DNA from: an uncultured Ruminococcus sp.
GTDB lineage: Bacteria; Bacillota; Clostridia; Oscillospirales; Ruminococcaceae
Direction of reading: 5' to 3'
Assembly: GCA_910584195.1 (NCBI GenBank)
Contig: CAJTYV010000052.1
Location: forward strand, 1 to 12,357
Length of the DNA stretch: 12,357 nucleotides
Numbering within the stretch: the first letter of the stretch is position 1; each line of letters opens with the position of its first letter. The notes under the pieces are model-generated. The model had not been told where the DNA came from. It saw nothing but the letters and a program-made list of their open reading frames with translations, and did no database searches. Below are positions 6,541 through 12,357 of the stretch, in pieces. Position numbers and translations under genes: made by a program.

Positions 6541-6768
6541 TTATCTAGCTCCTCTGTCTGCTGGCGAACGATAGTTAAAAACTCTGTCCTGTTCCCGTTT
6601 CTGAACTTCTGCCTGCTTTTCTGCAAGCTTTCTGTGGGTGGATTTTTCTCCATACTTTGATTCCCAGTCCTTTGTCGCTTTGACATAGGCTTCATACTCG
6701 GACTTGCCTTGCTTGTAGTCTTGCAGGAACGCATCTACCGTTGGATATTTGTAATCCTGTACGCCCGA
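6541..6768 (-). pseudogene. C-terminal tail of an unrecognised gene, start missing
   Basis: An open frame of 75 codons read leftward, bounded upstream by an in-frame TAG (6769-6771) and with no Met codon. The peptide begins around VQDYKYPTVDAFLQDYKQ and continues with charged, helical sequence (WESKYGEKSTHRKLAEK) ending NYRSPADRGAR. It has the look of a real protein C-terminus (Lys/Glu-rich helix, normal codon use) and ends just before the shared terminator. I do not recognise the family; a gene of a mobilisable or conjugative element is a guess. The start and most of the gene have been lost. Confidence 0.5.
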
Positions 6769-6812
6769 CTACTTGATAAGGTGGCTGGAGAATAAAATCG
6801 AATAACAAAAAC

Positions 6813-6853
6813 TTTCCCTTGTAGATACCTCATAAGGGCAAAAACAAGGGAAA
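6813..6853. repeat. 9-bp inverted repeat in the gene-free stretch
   Basis: TTTCCCTTG (6813-6821) and CAAGGGAAA (6845-6853) form a 9-bp perfect inverted repeat with a 23-nt loop. It lies in the 6769-6933 stretch, where I see no coding sequence. It may be an old terminator or element end. Confidence 0.4.
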
Positions 6854-6933
6854 AGGATACATATAGGGTGGCAAGGCATACCGCCAAGCCGCATAAAATA
6901 AGGAAAGTTAGGATTTTAGTTATACAAATTTAA

Positions 6934-7062
6934 AATTTTCGTTTTGAACACCGCTTTCAGACGCGTTCGGAAGCAACTGTAGAGCTGATACGCTTAGGAT
7001 TGGAGCAGCTCAAAAAAGAAGAGGCCTCAAAAGAGGCAACAGAAGACAAAAACGCCCAGTGA
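6934..7062 (+). pseudogene. C-terminal tail of a ribbon-helix-helix-like protein
   Basis: An open frame after an in-frame TAA (6931-6933), without a usable start. It contains RFQTRSEATVELIRLGLEQL, which resembles the second half of a ribbon-helix-helix domain as found in CopG-type and mobilisation accessory proteins, then an acidic tail ending DKNAQ and TGA at 7060-7062. The N-terminal strand and first helix are absent, so this is a broken relic. The family reading rests on one short segment. Confidence 0.45.
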
Positions 7063-7076
7063 CCGGCCGCGCACAT

Positions 7077-7132
7077 AAATAGCCCGGTGGACAACTATCC
7101 TATTACCAGGACGGCTGCCCATCGGGCTATTT
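7077..7132. terminator. Hairpin terminator between the RHH tail and the Rpn gene
   Basis: AAATAGCCCG (7077-7086) pairs with CGGGCTATTT (7123-7132), and T-rich sequence follows rightward. It sits 31 bp beyond the stop of the leftward Rpn gene and 14 bp after the rightward relic, so it may serve both. The loop is long (36 nt), which makes it weaker than a compact terminator. Confidence 0.6.
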
Positions 7133-7163
7133 TGATTTTCATTTTCATTCCTTTCGATGCGGC

Positions 7164-8042
7164 TTACAGCCCAAAGGCTTTCCTGGCGTTCTCCACATCA
7201 TCGGGACTGCAGCCTACGGTCTCCGCAATCTGTTTGTCCGCAAAGCCGGGATTGCGCTGTATTGCCTTGAATATCTGCGCCGATAGAATCAGACCCTTTT
7301 CCAGGCCCTTTTCCCAGCCTTTCTGCATCGCCTCCTGCTGCTTTACCTGAATATCTTCCTCATAGTCGTATTCCGCTATCAGCATATTCGTCACCTCGCT
7401 CCCTTTCCGTTTCAGATAGTCCGACAGGATTCCCTGCTGGATACACTCATTGATTGCCTTTTTTATCGCATCTTCTTCTATCGAGTTCTTCCTCACCTTA
7501 TCCACGAACAGGCTGTATTCTCTTAATATCCCACATTTCTCCAGGATGATATGCGCCTTGTGGGAATTAATGTTTATGACCTTTACGGTCAGCTCCGCGG
7601 AGTTTCCGCCAGGGGCATCCAGAAAGGCATCAGACAGCCTCAGCTCCTGCTCCTGCGGGAACTCCTCCGTCCCATTATAAAATGTATAGAACTCCGGAGT
7701 CGGTATCTTTACCTGCATCGTCCTGTACCGGGCCTTTTTCTCCACCAGCTGCTCATAGGCCCTCCCCACGTACATCAGGCAGCGCAGGGGCATATTGGGA
7801 TTCACGGTGCTCTGGTGCTCCCCCAGCACCAGCACCCTGCCTTCCACCTCAAAGGAGATGTCATTCTTGAAATTCTTGTACAGCACATCCCCGACCCTTA
7901 CCTTCCGGATGATGCTTTCATCCTGATATGCCGTATCATGCAGTGCATTGTACAAGCTCAGCAGATTCTTCTTCGCGGACTCGTCCTCGTAGAACAGATC
8001 CACGAAAAGGCTGTCCTTGTGTTCACGGTTCTCAGTACCCAT
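7164..8042 (-). CDS. Rpn-family PD-(D/E)XK nuclease / putative transposase
   Basis: A 292-aa protein of the Rpn (recombination-promoting nuclease, formerly transposase_31-like) family, which acts on DNA in the cytoplasm. The PD-(D/E)XK core shows Asp61 in FKNDISFE and a Glu75-x-Gln77 pair in LGEHQST, a common variant of the E-x-K motif. A conserved-type FYNG segment follows, then a charged helical region and a C-terminal segment with QIAETVGCSPDDVENARKA, a small helix-turn-helix-like tail. The length is normal and the frame is clean, so the gene looks functional. A GGAG Shine-Dalgarno lies about 10 nt before the ATG, with a strong promoter at 8073-8101. A partial, nonsense-mutated copy of its 5' end is at 10322-10411. 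The family is commonly amplified in Lachnospiraceae; the cellular role is not settled. Confidence 0.88.
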   Translation of the reverse strand: MGTENREHKDSLFVDLFYEDESAKKNLLSLYNALHDTAYQDESIIRKVRVGDVLYKNFKNDISFEVEGRVLVLGEHQSTVNPNMPLRCLMYVGRAYEQLVEKKARYRTMQVKIPTPEFYTFYNGTEEFPQEQELRLSDAFLDAPGGNSAELTVKVININSHKAHIILEKCGILREYSLFVDKVRKNSIEEDAIKKAINECIQQGILSDYLKRKGSEVTNMLIAEYDYEEDIQVKQQEAMQKGWEKGLEKGLILSAQIFKAIQRNPGFADKQIAETVGCSPDDVENARKAFGL

Positions 8043-8072
8043 CGCCCCACCGTCTCCTTTCTTCTTGTTTCC

Positions 8073-8101
8073 ATCATAGTATGACCTGACAGTTCTGTCA
8101 A
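8073..8101 (-). promoter_or_regulatory. Strong promoter of the Rpn gene
   Basis: Leftward -35 TTGACA (8096-8101, perfect) and -10 TATGAT (8073-8078) with a 17-bp spacer. The -35 overlaps a palindrome TGACAG-TT-CTGTCA (8087-8100), which could be a repressor operator. Confidence 0.7.
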
Positions 8102-8259
8102 GCAGCCCTTACATCCTCGTGGGGAGGGGGATTCTATGCCCTTTTGCACCCTACAGGTTTTACAAGGCTTTCATACTTATAACTTATATATTTTTTCTAT
8201 ACTCTATACTAAATCAAATATCTCGCAACCTCTCCAAATAGACATGCAAGCGACACAAA

Positions 8260-8655
8260 TTAGTCCTTTAGGGCATGTTCACCTGATTCGCTGCCATCCC
8301 TATATAAAATGCAAGAAAGCTGATGATACTCATACTGCGGATGAAAATCACAGGGAACACCAAATTTATCCATATAGGGCAGTTCATTCAGTTCCAGAAA
8401 ACCATCCACCGCTTCCTGTAAATCCTCAACTGACCATGTTGACATTTCTTCCGTATTAGGGCCAACTGGCCATGATGCCATCTCGACAATCTCAAAGACT
8501 TCACTGTACTTTCTTTCTGCAAGCAAATCCACTACTTTCTTCACAGTCGGCTCGGCAAGATGGAGCAATTCCCCTTTTTCCAATTCTTTGATATCCTTTA
8601 AGGTGTACTTTCTCTCATTCAGCATATTTACTATTTTATCTATCGTTTCTTCCAT
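8260..8655 (-). CDS. Conserved-looking hypothetical protein with an internal repeat
   Basis: A 131-aa soluble, acidic protein that I do not recognise. The start is ATG 8655: AGGAGG ends 9 nt upstream, while the ATG three codons earlier touches that site and a still longer frame to 8823 has no ribosome site. Two segments repeat with 33-residue period: KIVNMLNERKYT (7-18) and KVVDLLAERKYS (40-51), suggesting two copies of a small helical unit. The C-terminal half (about 62-131) has WSVEDLQEAVDGFLELN and a Cys/His-containing stretch CDFHPQYEYHQLSC. There is no signal peptide or membrane segment. A leftward promoter candidate is at 8835-8863. An immunity or stress-type role would be speculation. 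Confidence 0.75.
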   Translation of the reverse strand: MEETIDKIVNMLNERKYTLKDIKELEKGELLHLAEPTVKKVVDLLAERKYSEVFEIVEMASWPVGPNTEEMSTWSVEDLQEAVDGFLELNELPYMDKFGVPCDFHPQYEYHQLSCILYRDGSESGEHALKD

Positions 8656-8691
8656 ACACTTCATCCTCCTAAATTCCGATTGAACAAAATC

Positions 8692-8734
8692 GCTGCGCGA
8701 TGGCTGGCCAAGGCTATGGCGCAGCTTTTCTTTT
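8692..8734 (+). terminator. Hairpin with downstream T-run
   Basis: GCTGCGC (8692-8698) pairs with GCGCAGC (8719-8725), with a further weak inner pairing, and is followed by TTTTCTTTT (8726-8734) rightward. It looks like an intrinsic terminator for rightward transcription, although no rightward gene ends here. Read leftward, it lies in the leader of the 8260-8655 gene and could be a leader structure. Confidence 0.5.
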
Positions 8735-8834
8735 CCTAAAAACAGTGGACAGGAACGTCCCAAGATAGTATTGTTTAAGTGCGACCAAAAACATACTTCG
8801 AATACGGGCTTATCCCTGACCACTGCTTATGATA

Positions 8835-8863
8835 AGAATAACACCCTCCTGCTGCATTGGCAA
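8835..8863 (-). promoter_or_regulatory. Candidate promoter of the 131-aa hypothetical gene
   Basis: Leftward -35 TTGCCA (8858-8863) and -10 TATTCT (8835-8840) with a 17-bp spacer. It would give a leader of about 170 nt that includes the hairpin at 8692-8725. Confidence 0.45.
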
Positions 8864-8885
8864 GCACTTTTATTTTGCAAATGCC

Positions 8886-8935
8886 CCTCCATAAAAAGAT
8901 ATTCCGTAACTGCTGACTGTCTGATTTTATGGAGG
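8886..8935 (+). promoter_or_regulatory. Inverted repeat that can mask the ribosome site of the recombinase remnant
   Basis: CCTCCATAAAA (8886-8896) and TTTTATGGAGG (8925-8935) form an 11-bp perfect stem with a 28-nt loop. The right arm contains the GGAGG Shine-Dalgarno of the frame starting at 8943. In RNA this hairpin would hide the site and limit translation; as DNA it could be an element-end or binding site. Confidence 0.6.
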
Positions 8936-8942
8936 AACCGAT

Positions 8943-9752
8943 ATGAACGAAAAATATATGCTGCCTCTCGAAGAAGAAGCAAAAATCAGGAACCTTAAGA
9001 ACCGTTCTGTTCTCTGTTATAGAAACTATGCATCCTATTTTCTGAACTATATGAACTATGTGGGCGAAGACCCGCAGGAACTTTCCTGCCAGGATGTCCG
9101 AGACTTCCTTCTTGCAAAGAAGGAAGAAGGACTCAAGGCCACCACACTCAACCTTTACAATTCAGCCATCCGTTTCTTTTACAGGAACGTCCTGCATATC
9201 CTCTGGGCTGATGTCAGGACGCCCCGCATGTGTGTATCGACCATAAGCTCCACACCGTCCTGTCCAGGCAGCCCGGCTGAACTAAACCCCATAATCTGCA
9301 GCAACCAGAAGCTCTTGTATGATGCGCTCTATCATGCTGCTTCCGGCACTCTTGACGAGTTTTGTGCAGACCCCAAATACCTGGGTGCAAAGATTGGTTA
9401 CCTCTGCATCCTCCATGCCCGGGAGTCTGAAATAAACTTCCACCCCCATATCCATGCCATCGTGCTGGGCGGAGGGCTTGATGCGCAGAACCACTGGAAA
9501 GGGAAAAGGGACGGTTTTTTCCTCCCCGTCCATGTTGTGTCCCGGAAGCTCCGCGGCAAGTACATGGCGGAATTGAAGAGGCTCATCACCCTGTGCCGGA
9601 ACCTGCTGGGCTGCAGGGCCTACCTTTCACAACTGAAAGACAAGACCGGGCCTGAAATCATAAAGCAGCTCTAGGGCGTGGATATCTGTAAGTGCAGGCA
9701 CTGCGGGGGACGTATCGTATCACACCATAAATCCATTCCGCTGCGGAACTGA
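8943..9752 (+). pseudogene. Chimeric remnant: tyrosine recombinase N-terminus fused to a deleted IS91-type transposase
   Basis: A 243-codon frame followed by TAG (9672-9674) and in-frame coding to TGA at 9750-9752. Residues 1 to about 85 are a SAM-like core-binding domain of a phage-type integrase (RSVLCYRNYASYFLNYM, TLNLYNSAIRFFY); the catalytic domain is missing. From about residue 113 it is an IS91-type transposase: ELNPIICSNQKLLYDALYHA, the HUH motif in HPHIHAIVLGGG (His169, His171) and RGKYMAELKRL. At about residue 214/215 it jumps to the transposase C-terminus (LCRNLLGCRAYLSQL), and a C-x-x-CGG motif follows the stop. The segment with the catalytic tyrosines is deleted, so transposition activity is lost. 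The start is ATG 8943 with GGAGG 7 nt upstream. IS91-like elements with an integrase gene in front would explain the order; the fusions are deletions within one such element. Confidence 0.8.
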
Positions 9753-9764
9753 TTCGTCGGGCAT

Positions 9765-9834
9765 CATATGGCTTCGAAGGCTTCCTTCTGGGAGGCTTGT
9801 TTGCCATGCAGAAAAATGGAAGCCATGCCATATG
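9765..9834. repeat. Hairpin after the IS91-type remnant, possible element end
   Basis: CATATGGC (9765-9772) and GCCATATG (9827-9834) are perfect inverted repeats, and TTC/GAAGCC next to them extend the pairing with a small bulge. It lies 12 bp past the last in-frame stop of the IS91-type remnant. IS91-type elements carry palindromes near their ends, so this may be the old terminus. The 9753-9908 stretch holds nothing else I can identify. Confidence 0.45.
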
Positions 9835-9908
9835 TTTGCGATATTTCTGAGAAAGCCAGATTTATACAGATGATTTTGCCTTTATACACTACCTGCCTCC
9901 CTGCTCTT

Positions 9909-10321
9909 TTATGCCATTACCGTATTTGGAGCATGGCTTTTACAGCCCTGCATATATTTGCAGCACTTTCCGAAGTTCAGGGCACCAATTTTACATCCAA
10001 AGAACACTCTGCTCCAGATCAGTCCGCGCACCGGCATATGGTCAACACGGTATTTCCTGCGCAGTATGGAGGGGATAGCCTCTACTCCGTTTCGGAAATT
10101 GGACAGCTCTTTAAATTCCTCTGTCCCCCGGTATTTCTGCTGTTCGGCACGCCGTTTTGTGTTTGTTGTCACCAGCTCCACGTTCTTTCCTGCTGCCAGC
10201 CCTTCATTGGTTTTTCCTGAGTACGCACCGTCAGCTACGACAGTTGCCTGCTCCTGGTGCGCCTCTTCCTTTTCCAGATAGTCTTTCATGAACTGGCTGT
10301 CACTGTAGGTATTCTTCTCAA
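9909..10321 (-). pseudogene. DDE transposase remnant (IS1182-like), N-terminus lost and internally deleted
   Basis: The leftward frame carries transposase sequence from VEKNTYSDSQFMKDYLE through VVADGAYSGKTNEGLAAGKN, with a likely catalytic Asp in VADGAY, then VTTN, an abrupt step to KRRAEQQKYRGTEEFKEL, then FRNGVEAIPSILRRKYRVD (a likely catalytic Glu) and the C-terminus GALNFGKCCKYMQ, ending at a natural-looking stop. The N-terminal DNA-binding part and the first catalytic Asp are absent, and the join after VTTN looks like an internal deletion. The frame is open through position 10346 only because it continues into a relic of an Rpn gene. Family assignment (IS1182-like, DDE_Tnp_1 type) is from memory of these motifs. 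Confidence 0.72.
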
Positions 10322-10411
10322 CCTGATATGCCGCACCATACAGCACATTGTACAGGCTCTACAGGTTCTTCTACGCGGACTCGTCCTCGTAGAACAGATC
10401 CACGAAGAGGC
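10322..10411 (-). pseudogene. Relic of the 5' part of a second Rpn-family gene
   Basis: These 90 bp align without gaps to 7922-8011, inside the intact Rpn gene, with roughly a dozen differences and a fully identical run of about 33 bp. Read leftward it encodes LFVDLFYEDESA, then a TAG, KNL, another TAG, and SLYNVLYGAAYQ; the intact gene has KKNLLSLYNALHDTAYQ. Two nonsense changes therefore inactivate it. It joins the transposase remnant at about 10321. The sequence from 10412 to 10472 shows nothing I recognise. Confidence 0.85.
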
Positions 10412-10472
10412 AGTGTGAATGGTTTATAATTCTATTTTTAATATAATTCCGTCAACATTATCCGAAATCCGC

Positions 10473-10519
10473 AAAAAAGCCCCGCTCCCTGCCAAAACAG
10501 CGTGACAGAGAGCGGAGCT
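10473..10519 (-). terminator. Intrinsic terminator of the solute-binding-protein gene
   Basis: Leftward transcript: arms 10519-10504 and 10493-10478 form a GC-rich stem (AGCTCCGCTC with GAGCGGGGCT plus inner pairs, some G-U) followed by a run of six U (10478-10473). It begins 24 bp after the stop codon and is a strong terminator, so no gene follows this one in its transcript. Confidence 0.85.
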
Positions 10520-10542
10520 CCTATAAAATACGATTCCTCGAT

Positions 10543-12252
10543 TTACCAGCCATACTGCTGAGCATACTGAGCAATAGCTTCCACAGCGTCATTGTATCCG
10601 CTGTCGATAGCGCGCTGCTTCATATCAGCGAACATATCGGCCACAGGCTCCGTACCCGTGATGATCTGCCAGTACTCTGAACCGAATGCGAAGGAAGTGA
10701 TATCGGTCACTACCGTGTCATCAATCAGCATGGGGCCAATCTCCGGCCATACAGGATCCTGGTTACGGATAGCACATGCCTCTGCATTCAGGGCCTTGGT
10801 CTCATCATTGTACTCATCGAAATACTCCACATTCTCATAAGCGGCAAGTTCGAATCCCCAGCTGGGCCAATGTGTCACTGTAGAGCAGGGATATTTCACT
10901 GACATTGCAGTGGAGTTGCCATTCTCATCGCGAATCAGCTTGATATTGCCGTCAGCATCGCGCTCCCAGTCCTCGCCCTCGAAGCCCATACGCATATACT
11001 TGCCTTCATCAGACAGCAAGTACTCATAGAAATTCAGGAAACGATCCATTTCCTCCTCGGTAATGTCTTCGGAGAACATGGTAGCCACCATACAGCTCGT
11101 ATAGCCATCCATGCGGGGAGTGTCGCCATCCTTAAGTGCTAATGCCGGAATCAGTCCCAGACGGTCAAAAGGATTGATACCCTCGTTGGCAGCACCATAA
11201 TACTTGACAGCCACGCCGTTGATCCAGTCAGCGTCGGCATTGCGCAGACACATTCCGGCCCTGTTGGAAGAAAATGTCTTCAGACCGTCTTCCCACTTGA
11301 TGCCGCCGAAATCAGGATCAATGGAGCCGTCCTCATACATCTTGCGCAGCCACTCCAGGATTTCGATATTGCTGTCATCCATAGCGCCAAAGAACCAGTT
11401 GCCGTCCGCATCCCTGTTCCAGTAACGGTTGGAGATTCCCGTGCTGGAGAAGAAATAGCGCAGAGTGCCCATGCCATCGCCTGTCAGGCCAAAGGTATCG
11501 TCCACACCATTGCCGTCAGGATCATCATGGGTAAACGCATGCGCCACATTGTAGAACTCTTCCCAGGTAGTCGGAACCTCCAGATTCAGCTTCTCCAGCC
11601 AGTCAGTGCGGATGAAAATGCCCTTGCGCTCTGCCTTGTAGATATTGGGGTCCGCCGAGTCGGGCTTGGGAAGGAAATAATACCCGTCATACATTCCGCG
11701 GACAGTCTGCGACACCGCATCGTTTTCCAGCAAAGCCTTGGTCAGAGGATACTTTTCCAGCAGGCTTTCAGGAATCTCCGCTACGAATTCCTCCGGGATA
11801 AACTGCGTGATCTCCTCCGGATAATAGAGGATATCCGCCGCGAATACCTTGGGCAGCGCACCATCGGTTGCCGCCAGCTGTAGGACAGAGAAGTCATTAT
11901 TATAATAGTTGGTCTCGCTCTGCTGGAAGGCAATCCCGAAATTCTCTTCAATGTACTTCGCCATCTTGTCAGAGGTAGGATCCCATGAGAAAGGGTCTCC
12001 ATCGCTGTCCGCGACTATCGTGATCACATCCTCAAAGCCCCCTTTCTGTGCCGATTCTTCAGCGTCTTCGCCTTCGTCCTCTGCAGACTGGGACTCTTCC
12101 CCGCCATCATCTGCCGGGGTGCTCTCCTGGCTCTCTTCCTCGGAAGCAGAGCCATCCGCACTGTTTGACGCAGGTTCATCATTGTTGCCGCAGGCTGCCA
12201 TGCCGAGCACCATGCTCATGGCCAGTAACGTAGAAATAAGTTTTCTTTTCAT
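10543..12252 (-). CDS. Extracellular solute-binding lipoprotein of a sugar ABC importer (LplA-like)
   Basis: A 569-aa surface lipoprotein that would capture a carbohydrate and deliver it to an ABC permease. Signal sequence MKRKLISTLLAMSMVLGMAAC with lipidated Cys21, then a long acidic Ser/Glu/Asp/Gly linker to about residue 70, and the two-lobe family-1 binding fold (ITIVADSDGDPFSW, TDWLEKLNLEVPTTWEEFYNVAHAF). DDPDGNGVDD (243-252) is the Ca-binding-like loop often seen in the LplA group. The length is typical of LplA-type proteins from Lachnospiraceae. The start ATG has GGGAGG upstream. Codon use is richer in G and C than in the agr genes. Permease genes (LplB/YtcP type) are not visible; since a terminator follows, they would lie upstream beyond the right edge or elsewhere. 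The sugar is unknown. Confidence 0.92.
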   Translation of the reverse strand: MKRKLISTLLAMSMVLGMAACGNNDEPASNSADGSASEEESQESTPADDGGEESQSAEDEGEDAEESAQKGGFEDVITIVADSDGDPFSWDPTSDKMAKYIEENFGIAFQQSETNYYNNDFSVLQLAATDGALPKVFAADILYYPEEITQFIPEEFVAEIPESLLEKYPLTKALLENDAVSQTVRGMYDGYYFLPKPDSADPNIYKAERKGIFIRTDWLEKLNLEVPTTWEEFYNVAHAFTHDDPDGNGVDDTFGLTGDGMGTLRYFFSSTGISNRYWNRDADGNWFFGAMDDSNIEILEWLRKMYEDGSIDPDFGGIKWEDGLKTFSSNRAGMCLRNADADWINGVAVKYYGAANEGINPFDRLGLIPALALKDGDTPRMDGYTSCMVATMFSEDITEEEMDRFLNFYEYLLSDEGKYMRMGFEGEDWERDADGNIKLIRDENGNSTAMSVKYPCSTVTHWPSWGFELAAYENVEYFDEYNDETKALNAEACAIRNQDPVWPEIGPMLIDDTVVTDITSFAFGSEYWQIITGTEPVADMFADMKQRAIDSGYNDAVEAIAQYAQQYGW

Positions 12253-12357
12253 AAGTCCTCCCTATAATGTCAAGTGATTTTCCTTAAAAAATCAAGGAAT
12301 TCAAAGTTTATATCTCAGGTGAATGAGCCAAGGAGATGGACATTTCTCTGCATCTGG

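Noticed and set aside
6489..6734. 81-aa leftward frame overlapping the agrB terminator
   Set aside because: It is in a different frame from the convincing gene tail at 6541-6768 and translates the terminator hairpin.
7551..8084. 177-aa rightward frame
   Set aside because: Antisense shadow of the Rpn gene; rich in His, Leu and Gln in a way typical of reverse-strand frames.
8656..8823. 56-residue N-terminal extension of the 131-aa gene
   Set aside because: It translates the hairpin region, has no ribosome site, and AGGAGG directly precedes ATG 8655 at normal distance.
9768..10220. 150-aa rightward frame
   Set aside because: Antisense to the DDE transposase remnant and crossing the palindrome; no domain recognised.
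12268..12273. TTGACA (leftward) as -35 of the solute-binding-protein gene
   Set aside because: It is only 15 bp from the start codon and overlaps the space needed for the ribosome site, so no -10 fits.
11527..12277. 118-aa and 122-aa rightward frames
   Set aside because: Shadows opposite the solute-binding-protein gene; the Ser-rich one simply reads its acidic linker on the other strand.

Overview
The window looks like a chromosomal accessory region of a low-to-mid-GC clostridial Bacillota, most likely Lachnospiraceae-like. I infer this from the strong AGGAGG-type Shine-Dalgarno sites, a clostridial-style AgrD/AgrB pair, an Rpn/PD-(D/E)XK gene, IS91-type debris and an LplA-like sugar-binding lipoprotein. 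It splits into two parts. Positions 1 to about 6540 are AT-rich and well organised. Positions about 6541-10440 are mobile-element debris with mixed composition. A GC-richer solute-binding-protein gene follows at the right edge.

The main system is a complete agr-type peptide quorum-sensing locus in a non-canonical layout. Rightward, an AgrC-like GHKL kinase (3817-5169), an AgrA-like LytTR regulator (5166-5900) and an AgrB-like peptide protease (5897-6466) are joined by two ATGA overlaps and closed by a strong hairpin terminator. Leftward from the same intergenic region runs a 48-residue AgrD-like pre-peptide (3459-3605), followed in one apparent operon by a small secreted protein, two lipoproteins and an ABC ATPase that continues towards the left edge. 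Between the two operons lie two direct repeats with exactly 21 bp period. Their cores fit the LytTR/AgrA 9-bp consensus with a 12-bp spacer, and each outer edge sits 11 bp from the -35 element of one of two divergent promoters. The inferred circuit is: AgrD is processed by AgrB to a cyclic thiolactone, sensed by AgrC, relayed to AgrA, which binds the repeats and drives the agrD/secreted-protein/lipoprotein/ABC operon and perhaps its own operon.

Right of the agr terminator lie two gene tails with no starts (6541-6768 and 6934-7062), an intact Rpn-family nuclease gene with a strong promoter overlapping a palindrome (7164-8101), an unrecognised 131-aa gene (8260-8655), a chimeric remnant joining a tyrosine-recombinase N-terminus to pieces of an IS91-type transposase (8943-9752), and a deleted DDE transposase remnant spliced onto a second, nonsense-mutated copy of the Rpn 5' end (9909-10411). 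At the right edge a complete extracellular solute-binding lipoprotein (10543-12252) with its own terminator reads leftward; its permease genes are not in the window.

No tRNA, rRNA or CRISPR array was seen.
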